Assembly: GCA_038329865.1 (NCBI GenBank)
Contig: JBBQNK010000005.1
Location: 1-64,000 of the forward strand
DNA: 64,000 nucleotides
Direction of reading: 5' to 3'
Source of the DNA: JANMES01 sp038329865
GTDB lineage: Bacteria; Planctomycetota; Phycisphaerae; Tepidisphaerales; Tepidisphaeraceae
Both the position numbers and the translations under genes were made by a program. A model generated the notes under the pieces. The model was not told where the DNA came from and ran no database searches. It saw only the letters and a program-made list of their open reading frames with translations. This document shows, piece by piece, positions 1 to 7,938 of this stretch; position 1 is the first letter of the stretch; the number at the start of each line of letters is the position of its first letter.

Positions 1-195
1 GCCCGCGTCTGCGGGTGAAGTACGATCCGTCGCTGTTCCATTGGCTGGCATCCCTTCCGGCCTCGTTGACGCGAGGCCCTTGTGTGAAGCGGATGCCAGT
101 TTTAATACATCTTCGAGATTCGCGCGCTCCTATTTAGATCCTTCGGAGTACATCAGGATGACGATTTCTTTCAAGCGAACGGGTTTGGAAACGGG
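1..195. other. left edge, no convincing gene
   Basis: No ORF here has a family signature. An open frame runs through it on the plus strand, but it continues antisense into the following transferase gene and looks like a shadow. Positions 136-163 hold one arm of the dispersed repeat built on CCTTCGGAGTAC (full copies near 11.5, 22.6 and 39.5 kb). Confidence 0.4.
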
Positions 196-1491
196 CTACG
201 CGCGAAATTCCGCGGACCGCGAAGGCGTGATTTCAGGCTGCGTCGTCGTCGCCGGTGGGAGCATTTCGCCGGTGGCGGGCGCCACGCGGTCGCTCTTGCG
301 GCGTTTGAGTTTGTCGATCCGCTTCTGCTCGTGCACCATGCCCATCTTGTACGCGGCCACGATGATCGAGCCGAAAATCACCATGTACAGCGCGCCGGCG
401 TAGCGGGTTCGCAGGAAGACCATGCTCACGCCGAGCAGCGCGAAGAGGAACGCCAGGCCGTACTCGATCAGGACGGTCTGCTTCACCGTAAAGCCGCGGT
501 CCTGCAGTTGATGGTGGAAGTGCTGGCTGTCCGCGCTGAAGAGCGGCCGGCCGCCCACCCAGCGGCGGGCGAAGGCGAGGCTCGTATCCAGCACCGGCAG
601 CGCGAACATCACCATGGCGGCCAGGAACCACTTGGGGCGTTCCTCGGCCATCAGGATGATCATCGTGCCGCAGCTGAAGCCCAAGAACATGCTGCCGGTA
701 TCGCCCATGAAGATGCTGGCGGGGTTGAAGTTGTAGGGGACGAATCCGAGTACCGCGCCGAGCAGGGCAAGTCCCATCACGATGCGGAGCGCATCGGCGT
801 TGGTGTGCAGCCCGCCGCCGAACATCGCGAGGTTGACGGCGACGAAAAGGAAGCCGGCCGCGATGATCGCCGTCACCCCGCCGCACAGGCCGTCTACGCC
901 GTCCATTAAATTTGAAGCGTTGCAGCAACCGACGATGACGGCCACGACGAGGAAGCTGCTGAAGAACTGAATGATCCCGATGCTGATCGGCGGCAGCCCG
1001 GTGTAGACGGTGAGCTTCTGGCTGATCGGAATCAGGATCGGCCCGAGGCAAGTCGTGCCGACGCCGTCGTACAGCAGCAGCGCGGCGGCGAAGATCTGCC
1101 CCGCGATTTTAATGCCCGGCGTGAGCTTGTAGATGTCGTCCCACAACCCGAGCATGACGATCACGGCCGCGCCCAGAACGATGCTGAACTTGATGACGAG
1201 AAAATCCGTCGGCCAACCGGGCTCGATGCGGTGCAGTTGCAATTTCTGGCTGATCGCCAGCCCCGCGAGCCAGCCGAGGAACACCGCCACGCCGCCCAAG
1301 TAGGCGATCGGCGATTTGTGCAGCTTGCGTTTCTGGTCGGGCCGATCGATGACGTTGAAGTAGATCGCGATCATCCGCATCAGCGGCGTGAAGATAAACG
1401 CGATGATAAAGGCTGCATAAAAAACGTAGACGTACGGCGACAGCACTTCATCGGCGGTGAAAATCTTGGATGCAAGTCCCGAAGTCTGCAT
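196..1491 (-). CDS. wecA: undecaprenyl-phosphate GlcNAc-1-phosphate transferase (WecA/MraY family)
   Basis: Polytopic membrane protein of 431 aa that transfers a sugar-1-phosphate from a UDP-sugar to undecaprenyl phosphate, the first step of surface polysaccharide or teichoic-type polymer synthesis. Hallmarks are visible: the WDD Asp pair near residues 117-119, NLMDGVDGL at 194-202, FMGDTGSMFLG at 261-271 and HFHH at 324-327. The C-terminal ~45 residues are hydrophilic and Pro/Thr-rich. The upstream neighbour on the same strand is a nucleotide-sugar epimerase, which fits an envelope glycan role. The WecA/TagO branch is preferred to MraY because of the HFHH motif and the absence of mur genes nearby; the exact sugar substrate is unknown. 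Confidence 0.88.
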   Translation of the reverse strand: MQTSGLASKIFTADEVLSPYVYVFYAAFIIAFIFTPLMRMIAIYFNVIDRPDQKRKLHKSPIAYLGGVAVFLGWLAGLAISQKLQLHRIEPGWPTDFLVIKFSIVLGAAVIVMLGLWDDIYKLTPGIKIAGQIFAAALLLYDGVGTTCLGPILIPISQKLTVYTGLPPISIGIIQFFSSFLVVAVIVGCCNASNLMDGVDGLCGGVTAIIAAGFLFVAVNLAMFGGGLHTNADALRIVMGLALLGAVLGFVPYNFNPASIFMGDTGSMFLGFSCGTMIILMAEERPKWFLAAMVMFALPVLDTSLAFARRWVGGRPLFSADSQHFHHQLQDRGFTVKQTVLIEYGLAFLFALLGVSMVFLRTRYAGALYMVIFGSIIVAAYKMGMVHEQKRIDKLKRRKSDRVAPATGEMLPPATTTQPEITPSRSAEFRA

Positions 1492-1619
1492 ACGACATTC
1501 CGTAGCCCCCGTGCTATCCGGCTCCAGCCTTCAGGCCGAGCCGGCGAATATGAGCGATCCAACACCGCCGCACAATCCGTACAAACCCTCATTCAATTTC
1601 GACGATACGACCGCGCGGC

Positions 1620-2624
1620 TTAACCCGCCTGCTTCTGCTCGGCGATCACGGCTCCGATAATCTGCTCCAGATTGAACTGCCGATTGAATGGGATCACCGA
1701 ACGAATGCGTTCCAGCTTCGGCACGCGACGAGGCAAATCGTCAAACGCCTGGCCGTAGGCTTTTTCGTACGGGACGTAATCTATACCACTGCGGGAGCCG
1801 GAAAGTTCGATGACTTTTTTGGCTAAATCGAGGATGGAAATCTCTTCATCACTGCCGAGATTGAAGACCTGCCCGACCGCCTTGGGCGCGGCCATCAGGC
1901 TGAGCATGGCGTCGATCACATCAGCGACGTGGCAGAAGCAGCGGGTCTGCTTGCCGTCGGCGTAAACCTGCAGCGGCTTGCCGGCCAGCGCCGCCGTTAC
2001 GAATCGCGGCAGCACCATGCCGTACATGCCCACCTGCCGCGGGCCGACTGTATTGAATAGCCGCACGATCGTCACTGGCAACCCCGACTGCTTGTAATAC
2101 GCCAGTCCGAGGAATTCATCAATCCCCTTGCTGTACGCGTAACTCCAGCGGCTGAATCGCGTTGCGCCCATGACGACGTCGTCGTCTTCACTGAACGGCA
2201 CGCGGGCGCCTTTGCCGTAAACTTCCGAGCTGCTGGTGATCAGCACCGGCCGGTTGAATTTAAACGCGGCCTCAAGAACGACTTCCGTGCCGTGAATGGT
2301 GGTTTTGATCGTGCGGACGGGCTCATCCAGAATCAACTGCACGCCGACAGCGCTGGCCAGATGGAAGACCACATCGCACTGGCTCATGAGCGTGCCGACG
2401 GTGGCCTCGTTTTCGACGGAGTCGCGAACGAGATGAAACTTGGGATTTCCCCGCAAAAGGGCCACGTTGCTCTCGCGGCCGGTGGAAAGATCATCCAGCA
2501 CGGTGACGGCGCACCCGTCGCGAACGAGCCGCTCCGCCAGGTGCGAGCCGATGAATCCCGCCCCGCCGGTAACTAACACATTTTTGCCGCTAAACGCCGA
2601 TGAGGTCATGGGATGAGGCATCAT
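1620..2624 (-). CDS. NAD-dependent epimerase/dehydratase (extended SDR, nucleotide-sugar type)
   Basis: Cytoplasmic enzyme of 334 aa. The Rossmann motif GGAGFIG lies at residues 20-26, the active-site run SSSEVYGKG at 131-139 and the YxxxK pair at Y162/K166, all typical of extended short-chain dehydrogenases acting on UDP- or GDP-sugars. Overall pattern resembles UDP-glucuronate decarboxylases and GDP-mannose epimerases, but substrate cannot be assigned. It lies directly upstream of the phosphoglycosyltransferase on the same strand (gap about 130 bp), so it may supply that enzyme with an activated sugar. Start is uncertain: M1, M2 and M6 are all possible and none has a strong ribosome binding site. 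Confidence 0.85.
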   Translation of the reverse strand: MMPHPMTSSAFSGKNVLVTGGAGFIGSHLAERLVRDGCAVTVLDDLSTGRESNVALLRGNPKFHLVRDSVENEATVGTLMSQCDVVFHLASAVGVQLILDEPVRTIKTTIHGTEVVLEAAFKFNRPVLITSSSEVYGKGARVPFSEDDDVVMGATRFSRWSYAYSKGIDEFLGLAYYKQSGLPVTIVRLFNTVGPRQVGMYGMVLPRFVTAALAGKPLQVYADGKQTRCFCHVADVIDAMLSLMAAPKAVGQVFNLGSDEEISILDLAKKVIELSGSRSGIDYVPYEKAYGQAFDDLPRRVPKLERIRSVIPFNRQFNLEQIIGAVIAEQKQAG

Positions 2625-2838
2625 AACGAGTTAAGACGGGTATAGTAGATTTATTTCCCGCCATGACGGACGCGCCGGAGAGTTTGCCCATCTTTGCAAT
2701 GCCCGGCCGCATTTTTCGAAGAATTATTGGGTTTTTGTTGACGCAGTACGCGCTTGGCGAGTAAGTTAGGGATTGGAAGGGAGAGGCCAGTGCCCCGGGG
2801 GCAAATCCTCTTCAAGTAGTTCGCAAATTTGAGGGCCT

Positions 2839-3504
2839 GTGAAATCTACGCTCGCCATTACTGCCGGATTCCTGCTCGCCGCCTTGGCGGTTGGTGATAC
2901 CGTCTATCGCATCGCCCCGCGCGAAGGCCGGACCTATCCCGATGTCGTCATCGCTAAAGGCGTCCTCGGCGACACTAGCCTGCTGACCGATCAAGACGAC
3001 GACGCCATGACCAAAAATCTGGACGATCTCTTCGCCCAGGATTCCAAGGACGGCATCGACGCCGACGAGCTGGCCAGCATCCGCGAACTCGCCGCCATCG
3101 CCAAGCCGCACGATTCCTCGTGGGGCGAAGACTTCTTCAAAGCAGCCGACGGAAAAGTCGGCGGCGTAACCCCGTACCTGATGGCCTGCACCACCGGCGC
3201 GTGGGACCCCACGCTCGGCGCTTCCATGGCCACCTCCGCAACCAGCGGACCGATGTCCTACTTCTCCTCCGGCTCCAATAACGGCGGAGCATTAGTCGAC
3301 CAGTTCGCCCTCGGCGGCGGTGGAGAATCCGAATCCGCCCAATACCGCGGCGGCGGCAGCAGCGGCGGATCGTCCCGCGGCAAAACCGCGTTCAACGCGT
3401 CAGTAAGCAACGCCCAAACCTTCGCCGTTCCTGAGCCGGCCAGCTTGAGCCTCCTTGCACTCGGCGCGCTCTCGCTGATGGGCCGCAAGCGCCGGGCGAA
3501 GTAA
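2839..3504 (+). CDS. PEP-CTERM sorting-domain protein
   Basis: Secreted or surface protein of 221 aa starting at GTG. It has a hydrophobic N-terminal signal (about residues 3-18), an acidic central part that may bind calcium, a Gly/Ser-rich low-complexity stretch (about 145-185) and a C-terminal sorting tag: VPEP, then a Leu/Ala-rich membrane segment, then GRKRRAK. The tag is the classical PEP-CTERM layout processed by an exosortase, which is not in this window. No enzymatic domain is recognised. A loose -35-like TTGACG lies at 2738. The function is unknown; a matrix or surface role is inferred from the tag alone. Confidence 0.85.
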   Translation: MKSTLAITAGFLLAALAVGDTVYRIAPREGRTYPDVVIAKGVLGDTSLLTDQDDDAMTKNLDDLFAQDSKDGIDADELASIRELAAIAKPHDSSWGEDFFKAADGKVGGVTPYLMACTTGAWDPTLGASMATSATSGPMSYFSSGSNNGGALVDQFALGGGGESESAQYRGGGSSGGSSRGKTAFNASVSNAQTFAVPEPASLSLLALGALSLMGRKRRAK

Positions 3505-3518
3505 ATCTTCGACCGACT

Positions 3519-4109
3519 TCAGCGATTCAAATCCAAATTCCAGATCAGCATCGCCTCGTCGGCGATCTCCGCGCAGTGGCGGTATCGTTGCGGGTCGATC
3601 CGCACCAACTCGCATCCCATGCTCGCGTAGAACCGGCAGGCGGCGACGTTGACGTTTTGCGTTTCGATTTTCAGGTGCGAGCAGCCCTTCGTCTTCGTCC
3701 AATGCGACGCCGCTTGAAATAGTGCAGATCCGACGCCTCGCCGCTGGTGCGAAGATCGGACGCGAAGATCCCACAGCACGGCCAGATCACGTCGGCCGTC
3801 GAGCATCTCAACGCTGGGCGTATTCCACGCGACGGCCGCCCCGCCGACGGTTTCGCCGGCGTCGAGCGCGAGCCAGAATCCCCAGTTGGAGAGATCAAAC
3901 CGCCCCGGCCAATTCAGCGGCCCGCCGTCGGCGTAGGTGTCGTAGTTTTTGGTGTACGGCCTGTTCACCGGCCGCTCGGTGAAGCCGAGCGCGCCAAGGC
4001 CGGCCGGAATTTTTTCGACGACCATCTCCGATCGAACCTCGCACAACATCGGCACGCTCGCGTACTCCACCAGCCGATCCGCGCTGATTTTTTCGATCAC
4101 CACGGCCAT
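3519..4109 (-). CDS. GNAT family N-acetyltransferase
   Basis: Soluble acetyltransferase of 196 aa. The acetyl-CoA binding motif A is visible as LRVRSSHQRRGVGSALF in the middle third, followed by the usual helix and a C-terminal FYASMGCEL motif B region. Substrate is unknown. The second of two close ATGs is chosen because GGAG lies 8 nt before it; the first, at 4115, would have only 3 nt spacing. It converges on the PEP-CTERM gene with 14 bp between the stop codons. Confidence 0.85.
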   Translation of the reverse strand: MAVVIEKISADRLVEYASVPMLCEVRSEMVVEKIPAGLGALGFTERPVNRPYTKNYDTYADGGPLNWPGRFDLSNWGFWLALDAGETVGGAAVAWNTPSVEMLDGRRDLAVLWDLRVRSSHQRRGVGSALFQAASHWTKTKGCSHLKIETQNVNVAACRFYASMGCELVRIDPQRYRHCAEIADEAMLIWNLDLNR

Positions 4110-4156
4110 GTGCATCGCTCCAGGAAATCAACGATCGGTTCGCGTCCGGTTGCAGT

Positions 4157-4214
4157 CGCATGGGCTACCAGCCCATGCTTTTGCGTTAAGAGGCATGGGC
4201 TGTTAGCACATGCG
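4157..4214. repeat. snap-back repeat, ATGGGCTACCAGCCCAT family
   Basis: Contains the near-palindrome CATGGGCTACCAGCCCATG (4159-4177) and a second imperfect half ending at TTAGCACATGCG. The same core occurs between nuoM and nuoN (51309-51372). It lies in the 294 bp gap between the acetyltransferase and the next gene, which otherwise shows nothing recognisable. Confidence 0.7.
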
Positions 4215-4403
4215 ACGAAAATCCGATTTGCACTGCACCCCAACCCATTTATCCCGCCGCCAGTGTGCTCAGATCGTCTCACCCGCAAGCGGTTTTCGCG
4301 CGCAGAGATAAATCGGCGACGATTCCCTTGTACGCCGTCCGCCACGAATCCACCTGCACGCGGGCGAGCGCGGGAATATCGGATGCTTCGGCAGGACGGA
4401 TAT

Positions 4404-4934
4404 TCATTCGCGTGGGGCCACGGCGGGCGTGGGTTTGCCGTCGACGGGTTGCAGGCTTTCAACATCCACGGTGTAAAGGCTGCCGATGTATCCGTCGTCT
4501 GTCTTTTCAACTTTGATGTGCAATATCCCCACGATTCGCACCGGCGCTTCGATGTAAGTCACGCCGGCGTTGTCGGCGGTTTTGCACTTGAAAAAATCCT
4601 GCACACACGGTGGCCCGCGGAAGGACCACTTCGTTTTCGAATAGACCGCTTCGAAGCGAGTCACCTTCTCGCCGAGTTCCGCCCGGCACCACATCTCGCC
4701 GACGAACGTCACACGCTTTCCGTCCAGGTCCTGGAAGGATTTCGGAAGGTCATTGATCGTGCCGCTCGTCTGATCGAAGTCAAAATTCCCCAGCGTCTTT
4801 AAGTTGATCGACGTCGCGCTGGCCGCCGCCTGCGTGGTTGCGGGCTTTGTTGATGGCCGGGACGTTGGCCCGGCACCGAGTGCAAGCAGCGACACGGCAA
4901 TGACCACGAAAATTCGGCAAAGCGTTGTGTTCAT
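4404..4934 (-). CDS. secreted hypothetical protein (OB-fold-like, possibly DUF3299-related)
   Basis: Protein of 176 aa from the internal ATG at 4934, chosen because a clean signal peptide (MNTTLCRIFVVIAVSLLALG) begins there; the longer frame adds 23 residues of repeat-derived sequence. A Thr/Pro/Ala-rich linker follows, then a compact domain with LDGKRVTFVGEMW and a later GPPCVQDFF segment. This spacing is reminiscent of small periplasmic OB-fold domains such as DUF3299, but the match is weak. No catalytic residues are evident. The role is unknown. Confidence 0.6.
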   Translation of the reverse strand: MNTTLCRIFVVIAVSLLALGAGPTSRPSTKPATTQAAASATSINLKTLGNFDFDQTSGTINDLPKSFQDLDGKRVTFVGEMWCRAELGEKVTRFEAVYSKTKWSFRGPPCVQDFFKCKTADNAGVTYIEAPVRIVGILHIKVEKTDDGYIGSLYTVDVESLQPVDGKPTPAVAPRE

Positions 4935-4962
4935 GGAAGGCCCCGACTTTCTCCGCATTTGG

Positions 4963-5087
4963 TAGGACAGACATTCCTGTCTGTCATGGACGGATGTACT
5001 CATCTGCCCATCTCACCTGACGAAAACCGCATCCGCGTACGAATCGAGGCGTTCCTCGCTTCGTGACAGACAGAAATGTCTGTCCTA
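4963..5087. repeat. inverted repeat pair, ACAGACATT family
   Basis: The arm at 4963-4986 (TAGGACAGACATTCCTGTCT and onward) is repeated in inverse at 5064-5087 with one or two mismatches. About 77 bp lie between. Each arm is itself semi-palindromic. A related single core occurs in the terminator near 22.72 kb. Confidence 0.75.
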
Positions 5088-5113
5088 CTGAATGCGCAAA
5101 CGCAAACACGCGA

Positions 5114-6973
5114 TCACTGCAGCGGCGAAGGAATCGGCGTCTCCATCGGGCGGCGCCAGAGCAGGTGCATGCGCCAGTGCTGATCGTCCTTCGCGGGATA
5201 ATCCAGCCGGTAGTGTGTGCCGCGGCTTTCGGTTCTGGCATGGGCGGCCATCGTGATCAGCGTGCAGGCGGTGAGCATGTTCTGCAGTTCCCAGCCGTTC
5301 TCCGCGGCGGCGGGGCCGATGACTTTCGGGTCGAAGACCTTGTCCATCACATAGCGGCTCCAGAAGGTGATGATCTCGCGGGTTTCTTCCAGGCGCTGGC
5401 CGTCGCGCTCGATGCCGACGTTGCGCCACATCACGCTGCGCAGGCTGTTGCGAACGTCGGCGATGTCGAGCTCCGTCTTCGTGCTCGGCGGAACGCGGTG
5501 CTCTAGATGAATCGGAAATTTCACTTCCTCCGCGCACGCCGCGGCCGCGTGCGCGCCGGCGCGCGAGCCGTAGGCGAGCCCTTCGAGCAGTGAATTGCTC
5601 GCCAGGCGGTTTGCGCCGTGCAGGCCGGTGCAGGAGGCTTCGCCGATCGCGTACAGGCCCGGCAAACTCGTGCAGCCGAAGTCGTCGGCGTCGACGCCGC
5701 CCATGATGTAGTGCATGGCCGGGTGAATCGGGATCAGATCCTTCGCTGGGTCGATCTCGAACTCCACCAGCAGCTTGGCCAGCTGCGGGAAGCGCTCGGT
5801 AAACGCCGCGCCGGCGAGATGGCGAACGTCCAGGAAAACGTGCGTGAAATTCGTCTTGCGGATTTGCGCGATGATCGCGCGGCTGACGATATCGCGCGGC
5901 GCCAGCTCGCCGGCCGGGTCGTAATCTTTCATGAAGCGATAGCCGTTGCGATCGACGAGGTACGCCGCCTCGCCGCGGACGGCCTCGGTGATCAGCGCTC
6001 GGCTCGCACCGGCGACGTACAGCGTGGTCGGATGGAACTGCACCATCTCCATGTCTTTGAGCGTCGCGCCCGCGCGGTACGCCATCGCGTGCCCGTCGGC
6101 CGTCGCGACCGACGGGTTGGTCGTTTCACGATAAAGCTGCCCCGCCCCGCCGCTGGCGAGAATCGTTCGCTTGGCCCAGATGATGTTGACCTGCCCGTCG
6201 ATCATGACGATCGCGCCGAGGCATCGCGGGCCTTTCGGAAGCGACGCGGCGGGGCCCACGCCCAGCGGAGCAGAGGCGCCGGCGCGAAGCTCCGTCGAAG
6301 AGCCTGTTCCGTGAGTGCTCGTTGCGCCCGCTCCGCGCTCAGCCGAATCGCCTTCCCCGCGCTCAGTCGAGGCGCTTGTCCCGAGCGAAGTCGAAGGGCC
6401 CGCCCCGGACGAAGTCGAGGGATCGTCGGTGAGAAAATCGATCGCGAAACTGTTCTCGCTCATGCGTACGCCTTCGCGCGAGCGGACGGTTTTGATCAGC
6501 GTCTGCGCCAGCTCCTTGCCGGTCGCGTCGCCGTAGGCGTGAACGATCCGCGCGAACGAGTGCCCGCCCTCGCGGCCGAACGCCAGGTCGTGCGGGTTGC
6601 CGGGCTTCTTGTCAAAATGCGCGCCCCACTCAAGCAACTCCAGCACGCGCTGCGGCCCTTCCTTCACGGTGATATCCACCGCCCGCCGATCGCAAAGCCC
6701 CGCGCCGGCGGCGAGCGTGTCGTTCACATGCGACTCGATGGAATCCAGCGGCTGCAACACCGCCGCGATGCCGCCCTGCGCGTACCAGGTGTTGGATTGG
6801 TCGATCGTGTCCTTCGTGAGGAGCAGCACGTCGACGCCCGCGTCGGCAGCCGCGATCGCCGCGCGCAACCCCGCGACCCCGCCGCCGATGACTAGCACGT
6901 CAGTAAACTGCTGCGGCAGCCGTGCGGCTTTGAACGGGAGCAGGTAACGGCGCTGGGTGAGGGATTCAAGCAT
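5114..6973 (-). CDS. nadB: L-aspartate oxidase with in-frame octapeptide-repeat insertion
   Basis: FAD enzyme of 619 aa that oxidises L-aspartate to iminoaspartate, the first step of de novo NAD synthesis with NadA. The dinucleotide-binding GGGVAG is at residues 30-35, and the family signature HGANRLASNSLLEGL is in the C-terminal half. Typical NadB is about 530-550 aa. The excess is an insertion at residues 185-248 (DNA 6230-6421) made of eight degenerate 8-residue units such as PSTSLGTS, ASTERGEG and DSAERGAG. It replaces a surface-loop position before the conserved AIVMIDG strand, so the enzyme may tolerate it. No nadA or nadC lies nearby. Confidence 0.9.
   Translation of the reverse strand: MLESLTQRRYLLPFKAARLPQQFTDVLVIGGGVAGLRAAIAAADAGVDVLLLTKDTIDQSNTWYAQGGIAAVLQPLDSIESHVNDTLAAGAGLCDRRAVDITVKEGPQRVLELLEWGAHFDKKPGNPHDLAFGREGGHSFARIVHAYGDATGKELAQTLIKTVRSREGVRMSENSFAIDFLTDDPSTSSGAGPSTSLGTSASTERGEGDSAERGAGATSTHGTGSSTELRAGASAPLGVGPAASLPKGPRCLGAIVMIDGQVNIIWAKRTILASGGAGQLYRETTNPSVATADGHAMAYRAGATLKDMEMVQFHPTTLYVAGASRALITEAVRGEAAYLVDRNGYRFMKDYDPAGELAPRDIVSRAIIAQIRKTNFTHVFLDVRHLAGAAFTERFPQLAKLLVEFEIDPAKDLIPIHPAMHYIMGGVDADDFGCTSLPGLYAIGEASCTGLHGANRLASNSLLEGLAYGSRAGAHAAAACAEEVKFPIHLEHRVPPSTKTELDIADVRNSLRSVMWRNVGIERDGQRLEETREIITFWSRYVMDKVFDPKVIGPAAAENGWELQNMLTACTLITMAAHARTESRGTHYRLDYPAKDDQHWRMHLLWRRPMETPIPSPLQ
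6230..6421 (-). repeat. 24-bp tandem repeat (8 units) inside nadB
   Basis: Eight degenerate units of 24 bp read in the nadB frame as octapeptides. The best-preserved units carry TCGACTTCG or TCGACTGAGCGCGG cores; the last units are eroded. It is the only long coding tandem repeat seen in the window. Confidence 0.85.
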
Positions 6974-7052
6974 GTGCGGTGATTATAGAGCGGAATTCGC
7001 CTCCGGTCGCGATCGCGCACGGGCTGGAAAGTTCCGTCTCGTCAGAGCCGTC

Positions 7053-7124
7053 CACGCCGGTCGCTGTGCGGCCGGATTCATGTTTCGCGAGCGCCCAGAA
7101 TCCGGACGCACAGCGACCGGCGTG
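7053..7124. repeat. strong hairpin, 27-bp arms
   Basis: The arm 7053-7079 (begins CACGCCGGTCGCTGTGCG) pairs with 7098-7124 with a single mismatch around an 18 nt loop. It lies between the nadB start and the end of the next minus-strand gene. There is no T-run on either side, so an intergenic repeat is likelier than an intrinsic terminator. Confidence 0.8.
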
Positions 7125-7130
7125 AATGGA

Positions 7131-7280
7131 TCATTTCTTGACTTTCACGTATCGATCCTGAAACCACGTTGACCGATAAATCGCCGGCCAAAGCGTGGCG
7201 GTGGTGATGCCGAGAATGGCCACGATCAGCAGCACAATCACGCCGGCCCGGAAGGTGATTTGCAGCCAGCCTGATCGCAT
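7131..7280 (-). CDS. small single-pass membrane protein
   Basis: Putative 49 aa protein starting MRSGWLQITF, with one hydrophobic segment (about residues 11-31) and a basic tail ending RYVKVKK. The frame is open further upstream, but that part is Pro-rich and overlaps the next gene, so the internal ATG is preferred. No clear ribosome binding site. It could be spurious; the good membrane helix is the only support. Confidence 0.4.
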   Translation of the reverse strand: MRSGWLQITFRAGVIVLLIVAILGITTATLWPAIYRSTWFQDRYVKVKK

Positions 7281-7311
7281 GAAAGTAGCATGGCGGAGAT
7301 CGGCGGAGAGT

Positions 7312-7821
7312 TCAAGCGGCGGAAGCGTTCGCGGGCACGGCCCCGCACTCGGGACAGCGATCGGGCGTGGCACGGAGGTCGTAGCCGCACTCTCTGCATA
7401 GACCGGAATTGTATTCGGGTCGCCTCAGCCGCCGAACAATCGCGACCAACGGAAGCAAGGCTGTTCCCGCAATCGCATACCAGATCGAAAAAGATCCTGT
7501 AAACAATTGCGTTGACCTGATTGGATTTCTGAGGGTATGCAGATGAGTCAACATGATCTGCCGAACAAAAACGCCGTAACTATGAAATCCAGAATCAAAC
7601 GGAAAGCTTCGGCCCGGGACACCGCCTTGATTTTGATTCCCGCATTTCCTGAACCAAATTTTTGAATCTACAACGGACACTCCGAACCAGATTTGTTTGT
7701 TTCCTGCAGGTGAAAATGCATACGAGCACCCACCGGGAAGACTTCCGAACTGTGCCCCACAAATGTAAATGCAAATCACAAACGATAGGACCGACGCAAT
7801 GGTAAACAGGCGTTGCTTCAC
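7312..7821 (-). CDS. membrane protein with C-terminal zinc ribbon (CGYDLRATPDRCPECG family)
   Basis: Protein of 169 aa: an N-terminal transmembrane segment (about residues 5-24), an extracytoplasmic domain of about 85 residues, a second hydrophobic segment (about 112-128), then a basic linker and the zinc ribbon CRECGYDLRATPDRCPEC. The paired CxxC motifs should bind one zinc on the cytoplasmic side. One of five such proteins in this window. Family function is not known to me. Base composition is lower in GC than the neighbours. Confidence 0.75.
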   Translation of the reverse strand: MKQRLFTIASVLSFVICIYICGAQFGSLPGGCSYAFSPAGNKQIWFGVSVVDSKIWFRKCGNQNQGGVPGRSFPFDSGFHSYGVFVRQIMLTHLHTLRNPIRSTQLFTGSFSIWYAIAGTALLPLVAIVRRLRRPEYNSGLCRECGYDLRATPDRCPECGAVPANASAA

Positions 7822-7938
7822 AGTTTCATCTTAATCCATCCAAACGATCTTAGATTTGATTAATTTTCGAATTTTCGATTTTCGAATCAATCCCACCCGA
7901 AACTGGATCGCTCTCTCCAAATCATCCAAGATGTTGGG

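Noticed and set aside
1..403. 120-codon plus-strand frame at the window edge
   Set aside because: Mostly antisense to the WecA-like gene and partly repeat-derived.
6230..6421. CRISPR-like array
   Set aside because: The 24-bp units are contiguous, degenerate and translated in the nadB frame, with no spacers or cas genes.
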